Source of the DNA: DASQUK01 sp963756425
GTDB lineage: Bacteria; Actinomycetota; Acidimicrobiia; Acidimicrobiales; VFJN01
Length of the DNA stretch: 64,000 bases
Assembly (NCBI GenBank): GCA_963756425.1
Contig: CAVWNW010000022.1
Coordinates: 124,001 to 188,000 of the forward strand
Direction of reading: 5' to 3'
The notes beneath the pieces were generated by a model. The model did no database searches and was not told the origin of the DNA. It was given only the letters and a program-made list of their open reading frames with translations. Positions 7,987 to 15,182 of the stretch are shown here, one piece after another (position 1 is the first letter of the stretch; each line of letters starts with the position of its first letter). A program made the translations under genes and the position numbers.

Positions 7987-9728
7987 GGCGACAACCTCGT
8001 CTCGAGCTCGAGACACTCCCTCGTGCGCTCCTTGCGCTGGAACACGCGGCGCTCCGTCTCTCCTGATCGCAGCGCCGCGCGGAACAGCGGCCCGACCAAG
8101 CCGGGAAGTTGCGCGGGCAGCGGAACCGTGGCATGGGCCGCCGTGCCGAAGACTCGCCGCAGCGCCGCGGGCGCGGTGCCGGCCCCCACGCTGAGGCACA
8201 GGCAGCCGAGGCCGCGACGGCGGGCCTCGGTGAGGGCCCGTCGTGCGTCGGCCTCGCCATACCGGCCCCCGTAGCCGTGGTCGTACGCGAACCCGTCGGA
8301 AAGGACGACGAGCAGGCGACGGGAGGTCCCGCCGCGCTCCTCCAACACGGACGCGCCGTGCCTGATCGCAGCGCCCAGCCTGGTGTAGGCGCCCGGGATC
8401 AGACCCCCGAGGCGCAGGACCGCCCGGCCGTCGAAACGGTCGTCGAAACCCTTTATGCGCCTGACGTGCACCGCCCTGCGACCGTGCGAGTTGAACGCAT
8501 AGACGGCCACACGATCGCCGAGGTCGTGGAGGGCCGCGGCGAGCGCAGCGGCCGCCGAGCGCTGGTGCTGGTGCACCGGCCGGCCCGCCGGTCCGGGCTC
8601 GCCCGCCGAGCCCGAGACGTCGAGCAGGATCAAGACGGCGAGATCGCGACGCCGCCGGAGGCTCTCGACGTAGACAGCCTCGTCCGGCGGGGAGCCTGCC
8701 AGCAGCTCCACCTGCGCCTCGACCGCCGCGTCGATATCGATGTCCTCGCCCTGCGGCTGCCGGCGGGTCCGGTCGAGGCCCGTGCCGAGGCGGGCGAGCG
8801 GCCGACGCAAGGCGAGAGCGTCCGGCATCACCATGGGCGCCAGGTCCTGGGGGCGCGGGGTGTGCTCCAGGACGGTGCACCAATCGGGCCGGTAGCGCCT
8901 TCGATAGACATCCCACTCGGGGTAGGTCCTGCCGCGCGGCTCGAACTCGGTCATGTGGGCGGCCGCCCTCGCAGCGACACTGGTCGGCGTCACCTTGCCC
9001 CGTCGGCGGGCGCGGGCCCGGCCGACGTGGGTCGGCGCCCCGACGCCCGGCGGGCCGCCGGCACCTGGTTCCGGGGTCGCGCTGAGCATCCGCTTCACGA
9101 GGCGGCCCAGTGCCCCGCGGCCACCCACCGGGCTCGACGCCAGGTGCCCGGCGCGCCGCCCATCGGCGTCGTCGGCATCGTCCTCATCGACCTGGGATCC
9201 AGTCCCCTGCTGCGGCCTGCCCTGAACCTGGTCGGAGATCCCCGCCGTCGCAACTGTCCGCTCCCGCGAGGTGAGGAGGCGCCGCGGCCGGATGACACCG
9301 AAGCTTGCGGGCGGGTCGTCGATCGCCCGCCGAGCGACGGCAACCCCCAACGAGTCGTCCGCCCGGCCAACGCTCCCGGCGACCTCGACGTCGACGAGCG
9401 AGCGCACCGCCTGGGGGAGGACCTCGTTCGTCGCCAGGGCCCGGTGGCCTTCGACTGCGAGGTAGCGGCGCGCCAGGGCCGACCGGTGGCCGAGCTGCCG
9501 CACGATCCCCGGCTCGAGGCTCCCGGCGCCGATGAGCGACGCCTGCACGGCCACCATCCGGACCTGCTCGGCCGGCCGGGCACGGGGCTCGATGAAGATC
9601 GTCGTGCCGTCGGTCCACGTCCGTTCGCCCGCACCGGCCACTGTCACCTCGAGCGTGCGCCCGGCGATCGCCGATGCCAGCAGCCCGAGCCGATCGACGT
9701 CCCCGACGGCAGCCGACTGGTCCACCAC
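7983..9728 (-). CDS. VWA-domain protein, NorD/CoxE-like partner of the MoxR ATPase
   Basis: About 581 residues. The N-terminal half is helical and Ala/Arg-rich, with an acidic linker (DEDDADDAD). The C-terminal third is a von Willebrand A domain with the metal-ion-dependent adhesion motif DVSGS and later LLVVLSDGFAYDHGYGG, the organisation of NorD. The start is debatable. ATG at 9770 is possible, but GTG at 9728 sits 6 bases after a TACTGT -10 box spaced 17 bp from TGAACA, which would make a leaderless transcript beginning at that GTG. The same TGAACA element precedes the P450 gene. I therefore prefer 9728; the alternative adds 14 residues. It is coupled by ATGA to the MoxR gene. Confidence 0.82.
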   Translation of the reverse strand: MVDQSAAVGDVDRLGLLASAIAGRTLEVTVAGAGERTWTDGTTIFIEPRARPAEQVRMVAVQASLIGAGSLEPGIVRQLGHRSALARRYLAVEGHRALATNEVLPQAVRSLVDVEVAGSVGRADDSLGVAVARRAIDDPPASFGVIRPRRLLTSRERTVATAGISDQVQGRPQQGTGSQVDEDDADDADGRRAGHLASSPVGGRGALGRLVKRMLSATPEPGAGGPPGVGAPTHVGRARARRRGKVTPTSVAARAAAHMTEFEPRGRTYPEWDVYRRRYRPDWCTVLEHTPRPQDLAPMVMPDALALRRPLARLGTGLDRTRRQPQGEDIDIDAAVEAQVELLAGSPPDEAVYVESLRRRRDLAVLILLDVSGSAGEPGPAGRPVHQHQRSAAAALAAALHDLGDRVAVYAFNSHGRRAVHVRRIKGFDDRFDGRAVLRLGGLIPGAYTRLGAAIRHGASVLEERGGTSRRLLVVLSDGFAYDHGYGGRYGEADARRALTEARRRGLGCLCLSVGAGTAPAALRRVFGTAAHATVPLPAQLPGLVGPLFRAALRSGETERRVFQRKERTRECLELETRLSP

Positions 9729-9763
9729 GCCCCGACAGTAGCCGTGACCCAAATATTTGTTCA
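9728..9763 (-). promoter_or_regulatory. Candidate leaderless promoter of the VWA-MoxR operon segment
   Basis: Reading the minus strand, TGAACA (9763-9758) and TACTGT (9740-9735) are separated by 17 bp, and GTG follows 6 bases later. TGAACAAATATTTG contains the 10-bp palindrome CAAATATTTG (9750-9759), so a regulator site may overlap the promoter. The nine bases TGAACAAAT recur before the P450 gene. Confidence 0.45.
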
Positions 9764-9781
9764 ACGGCATGCTGCCGGCCG

Positions 9782-10987
9782 TCAGGCCGTCCGGTGCAGG
9801 AGCATCGGGAAGCTCTCGAGCGTCCTGATCCCTGCGGTGTAGCGGAGCTCGGCGCCGGGCTTCACGCAGTAGTCGGGTATGCGCGAGTGCCACTCGCGCA
9901 GTGCGATCCTCAGCTCCAGGCGGGCCAGATGGGACCCCAGGCACCGATGGATGCCGCCGCCGAACGCGAGGTGCCGGTTCGCGTCCCGGTCCCAGCGCAG
10001 CTCCCCCGCACTGGGGAACTCGGAGCCGTCGACGTTCGCGGCGCCGATGATGGCCATCACGTTCTCGCCAGCTTCGACAGGGCAGCCGGAGACCTCGGCA
10101 TCGCACGTGGCGACCCGCGCGACGGCCATGACGGGCGTCTCCCACCGGAGGAGCTCCTCCACCACCGACGGGACGGCCTCCGGTTCGTCGGCGAGCTTGC
10201 CGCGGCCGTCGGGGTCCTGCGCCAAGTGACCGAAGAAGCAGTCGAGCGACGCGGTCACCGTGTCGAGTCCGGCGATCAGGAATAGGAAGCAGATGTCGAG
10301 GATCTCCTCGTGGGTGAGGCGATCGCCGTCCACCTCGGCGCGCATGACGTGGCTGAGGAGGTCGTCACGTCCTCCATCCTTGCGCTCGTCGAGAACCCGC
10401 CCGAAGTACGCGTAGATCGAATCGGCGGTCCGCTGCTGGTACCCGTCGGTCTCGGGATGACCGAACTCGTGGCCCACGACGACGTCCGGGCGAATCACGC
10501 CGTCCTTCATGCGCAGGAACGTCGGGAGCTCGTCGGACGGCAGTCCGAACATGGTGAGGAACACCCGCGAGGGGAACGGCACCGAGAACTGTTGGGCGAA
10601 GTCGATCTCGTCGTCGTCGATGAACCCGTCGATGAGATCGTTCACCAGTCTGGCGACCGGTTCCTCCAGCGCCTGCATGCGCTGCGGCGCGAACAACGGA
10701 TCGAGGATCCGGCGGTACGTCCTGTGGGCCGGCGGGTCGATCTGCAGCGGGATCAGGGGCCGCTCGGTCTTCAGGTCGTGGGCCGACATGTTGGACGAGA
10801 ACACATCGGGGTTGCGGAGGACCTCGTCGACGCCCGACCGGGAGGTCACGACCACACCTACGCCGTCGACGCGCAGCACCGGCGTGGTCTCACGGAGCGT
10901 CGCGTACGTCGGCCGGGGGTTCCGCGCCAGCTCGGGGCTCATCAGCTGAGCCAGCGCGACGCCGTCGCTCTGCGCCCGTTCGCTCAT
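9782..10987 (-). CDS. Cytochrome P450
   Basis: A 401-residue soluble bacterial P450. It carries the I-helix oxygen-activation motif AGLDT (~residue 243), the ExxR pair in EELLR (~285), and the heme loop FGGGIHRCLG with the axial Cys at ~346, all intact. Length and sequence are those of class I actinobacterial P450s that need ferredoxin and reductase; neither partner is in this window. It is the first gene of the minus-strand operon that continues with the VWA and MoxR genes. Substrate is unknown; sterol, terpenoid or fatty-acid hydroxylation would fit the AveC-like and SDR companions, but this is inference. Confidence 0.93.
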   Translation of the reverse strand: MSERAQSDGVALAQLMSPELARNPRPTYATLRETTPVLRVDGVGVVVTSRSGVDEVLRNPDVFSSNMSAHDLKTERPLIPLQIDPPAHRTYRRILDPLFAPQRMQALEEPVARLVNDLIDGFIDDDEIDFAQQFSVPFPSRVFLTMFGLPSDELPTFLRMKDGVIRPDVVVGHEFGHPETDGYQQRTADSIYAYFGRVLDERKDGGRDDLLSHVMRAEVDGDRLTHEEILDICFLFLIAGLDTVTASLDCFFGHLAQDPDGRGKLADEPEAVPSVVEELLRWETPVMAVARVATCDAEVSGCPVEAGENVMAIIGAANVDGSEFPSAGELRWDRDANRHLAFGGGIHRCLGSHLARLELRIALREWHSRIPDYCVKPGAELRYTAGIRTLESFPMLLHRTA

Positions 10988-11027
10988 GCAGCGGGCAGAG
11001 TACTACCCGGAACCTAACATTTGTTCA
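10988..11027 (-). promoter_or_regulatory. Candidate promoter of the P450 gene
   Basis: On the minus strand TGAACA (11027-11022) is followed by TAGTAC (spacer 16) or TACTCT (spacer 19) and then, 9 bases after TACTCT, the ATG at 10987. The stretch AACATTTGTT (11016-11025) is nearly palindromic. TGAACAAAT is identical to the element before the VWA gene, suggesting common control of the two transcription units. Confidence 0.4.
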
Positions 11028-11057
11028 CGGAGTCTCGTGCCCGCGCTAGGGGCAGCC

Positions 11058-11506
11058 ATGGTCGACTTCACCGGACAGGTCGCGATCGTCACCGCGCGCT
11101 GGCCGCGGCACGGCGCGTCCGTCGTCGTCAACGATCACGGCGGCACGACCGACGGACGGGGCGGTCCTGCCGTTCGACTCCCGCATGGTTACCGACACCG
11201 TTGCCGACCGTGAGCAGACCCCGGAGGAGATCGCATTCCTCGACGCCATCAAGCCCGAGGCTCGTCGTGTTCATCGCCAGCCACGCCTGCGACTTCGGCC
11301 ACCGCTGCTACTCCGCCTGCGCCGGCCGCTTCGCCCGAGTGTTCGTCGGCCTCGGCGAGGGCTGGCTCGCCGACGCGCCGAGCGCGCCGACGGCCGATGA
11401 CATCGCCGCGCACGTCGCCGAGATCTCCGCGACCGACCCCTACATCGTGCCGCTGTCGATCTTCGATGAGGTCGCCGACATCTGCTCCCGGCTGGGGATC
11501 ATCTGA
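11058..11506 (+). pseudogene. Remnant of a short-chain dehydrogenase, internally deleted and frameshifted
   Basis: ATG at 11058, after an AGGGGC ribosome site, begins MVDFTGQVAIVTA, the start of an SDR. The glycine-rich loop and following helix are deleted so that it jumps to HGASVVVNDHGG, and the frame then breaks down. Downstream, in another frame, the family's C-terminal segment is recognisable: FIASHACDFGHRCYSACAGRFARVFVGLGEG, cut here into FIASHACDFGHRCY and AGRFARVFVG, then a tail ending ICSRLGII with TGA at 11504. The middle of the gene, including the catalytic Tyr-Lys, is missing. The C-terminal pattern matches the hydroxysteroid-dehydrogenase-like SDRs of actinobacterial lipid pathways. 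Because several hundred bases are lost this looks like true decay and not a sequencing error. Confidence 0.7.
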
Positions 11507-11524
11507 GATCCTCCAGCCCGGATG

Positions 11525-13036
11525 TCACCAGGTGGTCGGCTTGCTCGGCGTTCGCACCCAGACGTCGAAGAACGCGTCGAGGTCCTGGCCGGAGGCCTCC
11601 TCGGACACCGCCTGGAAGTCCTCCGTGGTGCCGGTCGAATCGTCGTGGCGCGTCAGCCACTCCCGGGTGGCCGCAAAGAATGCATCGTCGCCGATCTTGC
11701 CGCGCAGGGCGTGCAGCGTCGCCGCACCGCGCTCGTAGATCGGATCGTGGAAGAGACCGAGTGGGCCCGGATCCGCGATCACCAGATCCCAGAACTCGTC
11801 GTCGGCCGGAATCGCCATGATCTCGTCGAACAAGGACTGGGCGGATTCGTCCCCTGAGTGCTCGCTCCACAGCCACTCGACGTAGGTGGCCCAGCCCTCG
11901 TTGAGCCAGATGTCCCGCCATCGCCCCGGGCTCACGGCGTTCCCGAACCACTGGTGGGCGAGCTCGTGGACAGTGGTGAACTCGCTGGCGACGCGGGAGT
12001 ACACGGGCCTGGTCTGCGTTTCGAGTGCGTAGCCGACGGTGTCGTCGTCGACGATCGAGCCGTAGGAGTTGAACGGGTATGGCACGAAGGTCCCCTCGAG
12101 GAACGCAATCATGTCCGCTTGGAGGGCAAGGCTGGCATCGGTGGTGGCGGCGTTGCCGGGCGTGAGGTTGTCGTCGACGGCGTCGATGATCGGCAGCCCG
12201 CCGGGGGTCTCGGAGTGACGCAACTCGTAGTCGCCGACCGAGGCTGTGGTCAGATAGCTCGCCTGGGCGTCCGGGGCGTCCCAGAACCACGTGGTCCGGC
12301 CGTTCTGGGTGACGGGCTCGCGGGCGGGAAGCCCGTTGGCGACGGCGACCTTGCCCTCGGGCACGGTGATCTCGAAGCTGTACGTCGCCTTGTCGGTCTG
12401 ATGGTCGCTCACCGGGTACCAGGTCATCGAGCCCTCGGGCTCGCCGACCACCATGGCGCCGTCTCGCGTGGTCACCCAGCCGTAGAGCGCTCCTTCGATG
12501 TCCTCCGGCCGTGTTGTCGCGCCGCCATAGGCGACCACGACCCGCGCCGTCTGTCCCTTCTTGATCTTGGGTCGTGGCTGGACCGTCAGCTCCCAAATGC
12601 GGGCCGCGTCGTCCTGGGTCTGCCAGTACGCGGGGCCGTCGACCTCGGCGCCGGCGGCGGGTGGGGCCACCTCCCGGGCACGCTTCCCGTTGATCGTGAT
12701 CGCTTGCACGTCCATGTCGCGCAGGTCGAGGTTGAACCGGTCCAGGTCTTGCGTGGCCACGAGGTCGATGGTCGCGACACCGCTCAGCTGACCCACGAGC
12801 GGCGCTGGGGCGGGGGCCGGCGGCATGTACGTGAGGCCGAGATCGTAGTGGCGAACGTCGTAGCCACCGTTGCCGGCGAACGGGAAGTACGCATCGCCGG
12901 CGCCTTCGGCACCGGCCGTGTACCTCTCGCCGGGGGCGCGCTGCCCGGCCGGCGCCGCCCCACCCGGCGCGACCAGCGTCACCATCCCCACCAAGGCCGC
13001 CGACACTGCACCCAACGCCTGCACGCGAACACGCAC
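11525..13036 (-). CDS. Secreted M1-family zinc metallopeptidase
   Basis: A 503-residue exported peptidase. GTG at 13036 follows GAGGGGGA and opens a signal peptide (positive MRVRVQ, hydrophobic ~8-24, Ala-rich cleavage region near 28). The domain order is an N-terminal beta saddle, then the catalytic domain with HELAHQW at ~357 and the third zinc ligand in NEGWATY about 19 residues on. The exopeptidase motif usually read as GAMEN appears as ALETQ, so aminopeptidase specificity may be altered. It ends soon after the catalytic domain, as in short actinobacterial M1 enzymes without the large C-terminal domain. It would digest peptides outside the cell. It converges on the SDR remnant and is otherwise alone. 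Confidence 0.88.
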   Translation of the reverse strand: MRVRVQALGAVSAALVGMVTLVAPGGAAPAGQRAPGERYTAGAEGAGDAYFPFAGNGGYDVRHYDLGLTYMPPAPAPAPLVGQLSGVATIDLVATQDLDRFNLDLRDMDVQAITINGKRAREVAPPAAGAEVDGPAYWQTQDDAARIWELTVQPRPKIKKGQTARVVVAYGGATTRPEDIEGALYGWVTTRDGAMVVGEPEGSMTWYPVSDHQTDKATYSFEITVPEGKVAVANGLPAREPVTQNGRTTWFWDAPDAQASYLTTASVGDYELRHSETPGGLPIIDAVDDNLTPGNAATTDASLALQADMIAFLEGTFVPYPFNSYGSIVDDDTVGYALETQTRPVYSRVASEFTTVHELAHQWFGNAVSPGRWRDIWLNEGWATYVEWLWSEHSGDESAQSLFDEIMAIPADDEFWDLVIADPGPLGLFHDPIYERGAATLHALRGKIGDDAFFAATREWLTRHDDSTGTTEDFQAVSEEASGQDLDAFFDVWVRTPSKPTTW

Positions 13037-13120
13037 GACCGTCCCCCTCTCGACGCGGTGGCCCTACTGTAGGTGGCCGAGTAGCCACGTGGGCCGTGGC
13101 GCGGGGCGGGGCCCCCGGGG

Positions 13121-13546
13121 TCACGACGAAGCGAGGACCTCGATCCTGACCTCAGCCGTCGCAGCAAGGCGCGCAAATGCGGCCGCGGTTTCGTCCTCCC
13201 GGTCGGCGAGCACCGCGGCCACGGCAACCAGACGCTGGGTGTAATCACCGAGCGCCTGCACTGCCGTCCAACTGGGTCGCTCGTCGGACCGAGTCGCCTG
13301 CTCCGGCCTGCGGGACCACGACGGCCACGGTGGCGCAGTGACGGTCAGGGATGCGAGGCATGCGACGTCGTCGAGGACGTCCAGCGCGGCCACCCTGAAC
13401 CGCTCGCGGAGCTGACCATCCAGCCGCGGATCGTCGAGGTACACGGCGGCCTGCAGAGTCGCGAAGACGTGTAGCGCCTCGTCGAGCATCTTGTCTGCCA
13501 ACCAGCGGTCCGGTGCGCAGCCCGGGCGCCGTCTCCACCATTTCAT
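13121..13546 (-). CDS. Conserved hypothetical protein, helical, 141 aa
   Basis: ATG at 13546 has an excellent ribosome site (AAGGAGGT, 8 bases upstream), which fixes the start. The product begins MKWWRRRPG and continues as a mainly alpha-helical soluble protein (DKMLDEALHVFATLQAAVYL, cut here at 20). The C terminus is rich in Ala, Val and Arg, with LAATAEVRIEVLASS at the end. No catalytic motif, membrane segment or metal site is evident, and I do not recognise the family. It lies divergent from a NarL-type response regulator, and behind it comes the M1 peptidase. Confidence 0.65.
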   Translation of the reverse strand: MKWWRRRPGCAPDRWLADKMLDEALHVFATLQAAVYLDDPRLDGQLRERFRVAALDVLDDVACLASLTVTAPPWPSWSRRPEQATRSDERPSWTAVQALGDYTQRLVAVAAVLADREDETAAAFARLAATAEVRIEVLASS

Positions 13547-13792
13547 CGTCGGGACCTCCTTCACGTGCCGGCGCGATCCACCCAACGCGCAGGTCGGTGG
13601 CGGTCCACGAACCGGATCCGGTGCAGCTCCATGGCAACAGCATGCGGGCGCACTCGGGCCCTCGACCTCACGCGCGTGCGTAGTCCTCTGCGCCGGCCGG
13701 CCGCTTGCGGCCCATGGAGGGCAGGCAGGGCGAGCCGCCATGACCGATAATCGCGCCATGCCGACGAGGTCTCGCCCGGGTGGCAAGGAGCC

Positions 13793-14449
13793 ATGGACGC
13801 ACAGGCGCGCATAGCGCTGGCGGACGACGACGTCCTACTGCGCGAGGGCGTCGCCAGCCTCCTCGAGCGCTCCGGGTTCGAGGTCGTCGGCCAGGCCGGC
13901 GACGCGCCGGAGCTACTCGCCCTGGTGCGCGAGCAGCAGCCGGAGCTGGTCATCGTCGACATCCGCATGCCACCCGACCACTCGGTCGAGGGCCTCGAGG
14001 CGGCCCAGGTCATCCGCGACGAGTTCCCGGATGTGGGGATCCTGCTCCTGTCCGCGCACACCGAGCTGGAGCACGCGATGGAGCTCCTCGCCAGCGGCAA
14101 CCGAGTCGGCTACCTGCTCAAGAGCCGGGTCATCGACGTCGAGCAGTTCGTGGAGACCGTCGAGCGCATCACGAGGGGCGGCTCGGTCGTCGACCCGGGG
14201 CTGGTCCAGGAGCTCGTCGCTGCACGCCGTCGCGACGATCCCCTCGACGTGCTCACGCCCCGCGAACGCGAAGTGCTCGAGCTGATGGCCAACGGCCTGT
14301 CCAACGCCGGCATCGGCCGGCGGCTGTACGTCGCCGAGGGCACGGTCGAGAAGCATGTGCGAAGCATCCTGCTCAAGCTCGACATACCCGAGACCGCCGA
14401 CGACCACCGGCGAGTGCTCGCCGTCATCACGTTCCTCGAACGGCGCTGA
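13793..14449 (+). CDS. NarL/LuxR-family two-component response regulator
   Basis: A 218-residue regulator with a receiver domain at ~6-125 and a LuxR-type helix-turn-helix at ~150-212. Receiver residues are intact: acidic pair in ADDDVLL, phosphoacceptor Asp in VIVDIRMPP (~56) and the conserved Lys in YLLKSRV (~110). The HTH reads LTPREREVLELMANGLSNAG and GTVEKHVRSILLKL. An AGGA ribosome site lies 8 bases before ATG 13793. No histidine kinase is in the window, so the partner is elsewhere. A putative GATAAT -10 element occurs at 13744-13749, giving a leader of about 40 bases. Confidence 0.92.
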   Translation: MDAQARIALADDDVLLREGVASLLERSGFEVVGQAGDAPELLALVREQQPELVIVDIRMPPDHSVEGLEAAQVIRDEFPDVGILLLSAHTELEHAMELLASGNRVGYLLKSRVIDVEQFVETVERITRGGSVVDPGLVQELVAARRRDDPLDVLTPREREVLELMANGLSNAGIGRRLYVAEGTVEKHVRSILLKLDIPETADDHRRVLAVITFLERR

Positions 14450-14453
14450 CCCG

Positions 14454-14636
14454 GCGAGGGTCCACTAGTGGGCGCTCGCGGAAGTTCCGTGGATTATGGA
14501 TCGCCGAGTCAGATGCGTCGCTGGCAAGAACGCAGGAGGAAGGCGCAGCCAGCGGCTGCGGCGACGACGAGGACGCAGTCCAGCGGCGGATCTGGCCGGC
14601 GAGACGCCACGATGACTTCCGCGAGGGTCCACTAGT
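14454..14636. repeat. 16-bp direct repeat flanking the gap between two response regulator genes
   Basis: GCGAGGGTCCACTAGT occurs at 14454-14469 and 14621-14636. The second copy covers the stop codon of the receiver gene that ends at 14632; the first, which also contains the palindrome CCACTAGTGG, lies just after the NarL regulator. The 151 bases between show no gene. The pattern suggests that the 3' end of the receiver gene was duplicated. Confidence 0.5.
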
Positions 14637-15009
14637 CGCGCTCGGCGCCTCCCGCCTCGTCGAGCAGGTCGCGAATGGCGCGGGCCGACAGTCGGGACTT
14701 GGACAGGAACCCGACGGCCGGGCTGGCGTCGATGAGGTCCCGCAGGTCCGCCTCGGGGTAGGCCGATATCAGGACGACACGGGCGGAATCGGCCGACGCC
14801 GTGAGCTCCCGGACCAGGTCGAAGCCGCTCTCGTCCCCCAGATCGATGTCGACCAGCGTGACGTCCGGCCGGAGCTCGCGCGCGCTCCGGACCGCCTCGG
14901 CACTCGTCGAGGCGAGCGCCACGACGTTCAGCCCCTCGCGCTCCAGCAGGCCCTGGGCGGCCGCGAGGAAATGGTCGCTGTCGTCGACGATGAGCAGGCG
15001 CAGAGCCAT
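14632..15009 (-). CDS. Stand-alone receiver-domain response regulator (CheY-like)
   Basis: A 125-residue protein consisting only of a receiver domain: IVDDSDHF with the acidic pair, phosphoacceptor Asp in TLVDIDLGDESG (~54), Thr/Ser switch in VVLISAYP and Lys in GFLSKSRL. There is no output domain. It could act as a phosphate relay, or through protein contacts with the neighbouring NarL regulator or the GAF-LuxR protein that diverges from it. The intergenic region to that gene (15010-15182) contains the first copy of the 90-bp element. Confidence 0.85.
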   Translation of the reverse strand: MALRLLIVDDSDHFLAAAQGLLEREGLNVVALASTSAEAVRSARELRPDVTLVDIDLGDESGFDLVRELTASADSARVVLISAYPEADLRDLIDASPAVGFLSKSRLSARAIRDLLDEAGGAERD

Positions 15010-15045
15010 AAGTGTGCTTCAGGATCGCATCCACCGCCGGCAACC

Positions 15046-15135
15046 GCATTGCAGCTAGCAGGAATCCCGACGGTCCCGTCTCCCGGCACGCGAAATGCCT
15101 GCTGCCAGCGAAGACGCGAGGCGTGGCGGGCGCGA
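15046..15135 (+). promoter_or_regulatory. 90-bp upstream element, copy 1 (before the GAF-LuxR gene)
   Basis: Matches 18093-18182 without gaps. Blocks shared by both copies are GCRTTSCAGCTAGCAGGAA at the left, CTGCTGCCAGCG exactly 58 bases from the AGCTAG block start to its end, and a right block ending GGCGCGA. The left block is an imperfect palindrome and the middle one holds GCTGCCAGC, an odd palindrome. The two blocks are inverted relative to each other, as paired activator sites are. ATG follows 47 bases later. Confidence 0.6.
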
Positions 15136-15182
15136 AAGTGGCTTTGGGTCCACGTCATGCACGGCTGAAAGGGAGTGCGCAC

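Noticed and set aside
9778..9842. ATG-started plus-strand frame across the P450 end
   Set aside because: Antisense of the P450 gene; no domain.
14465..15049. Alternative 194-residue minus frame over the stand-alone receiver
   Set aside because: The receiver frame 14632-15009 carries the conserved Asp, Lys and switch residues; the other is a shadow.
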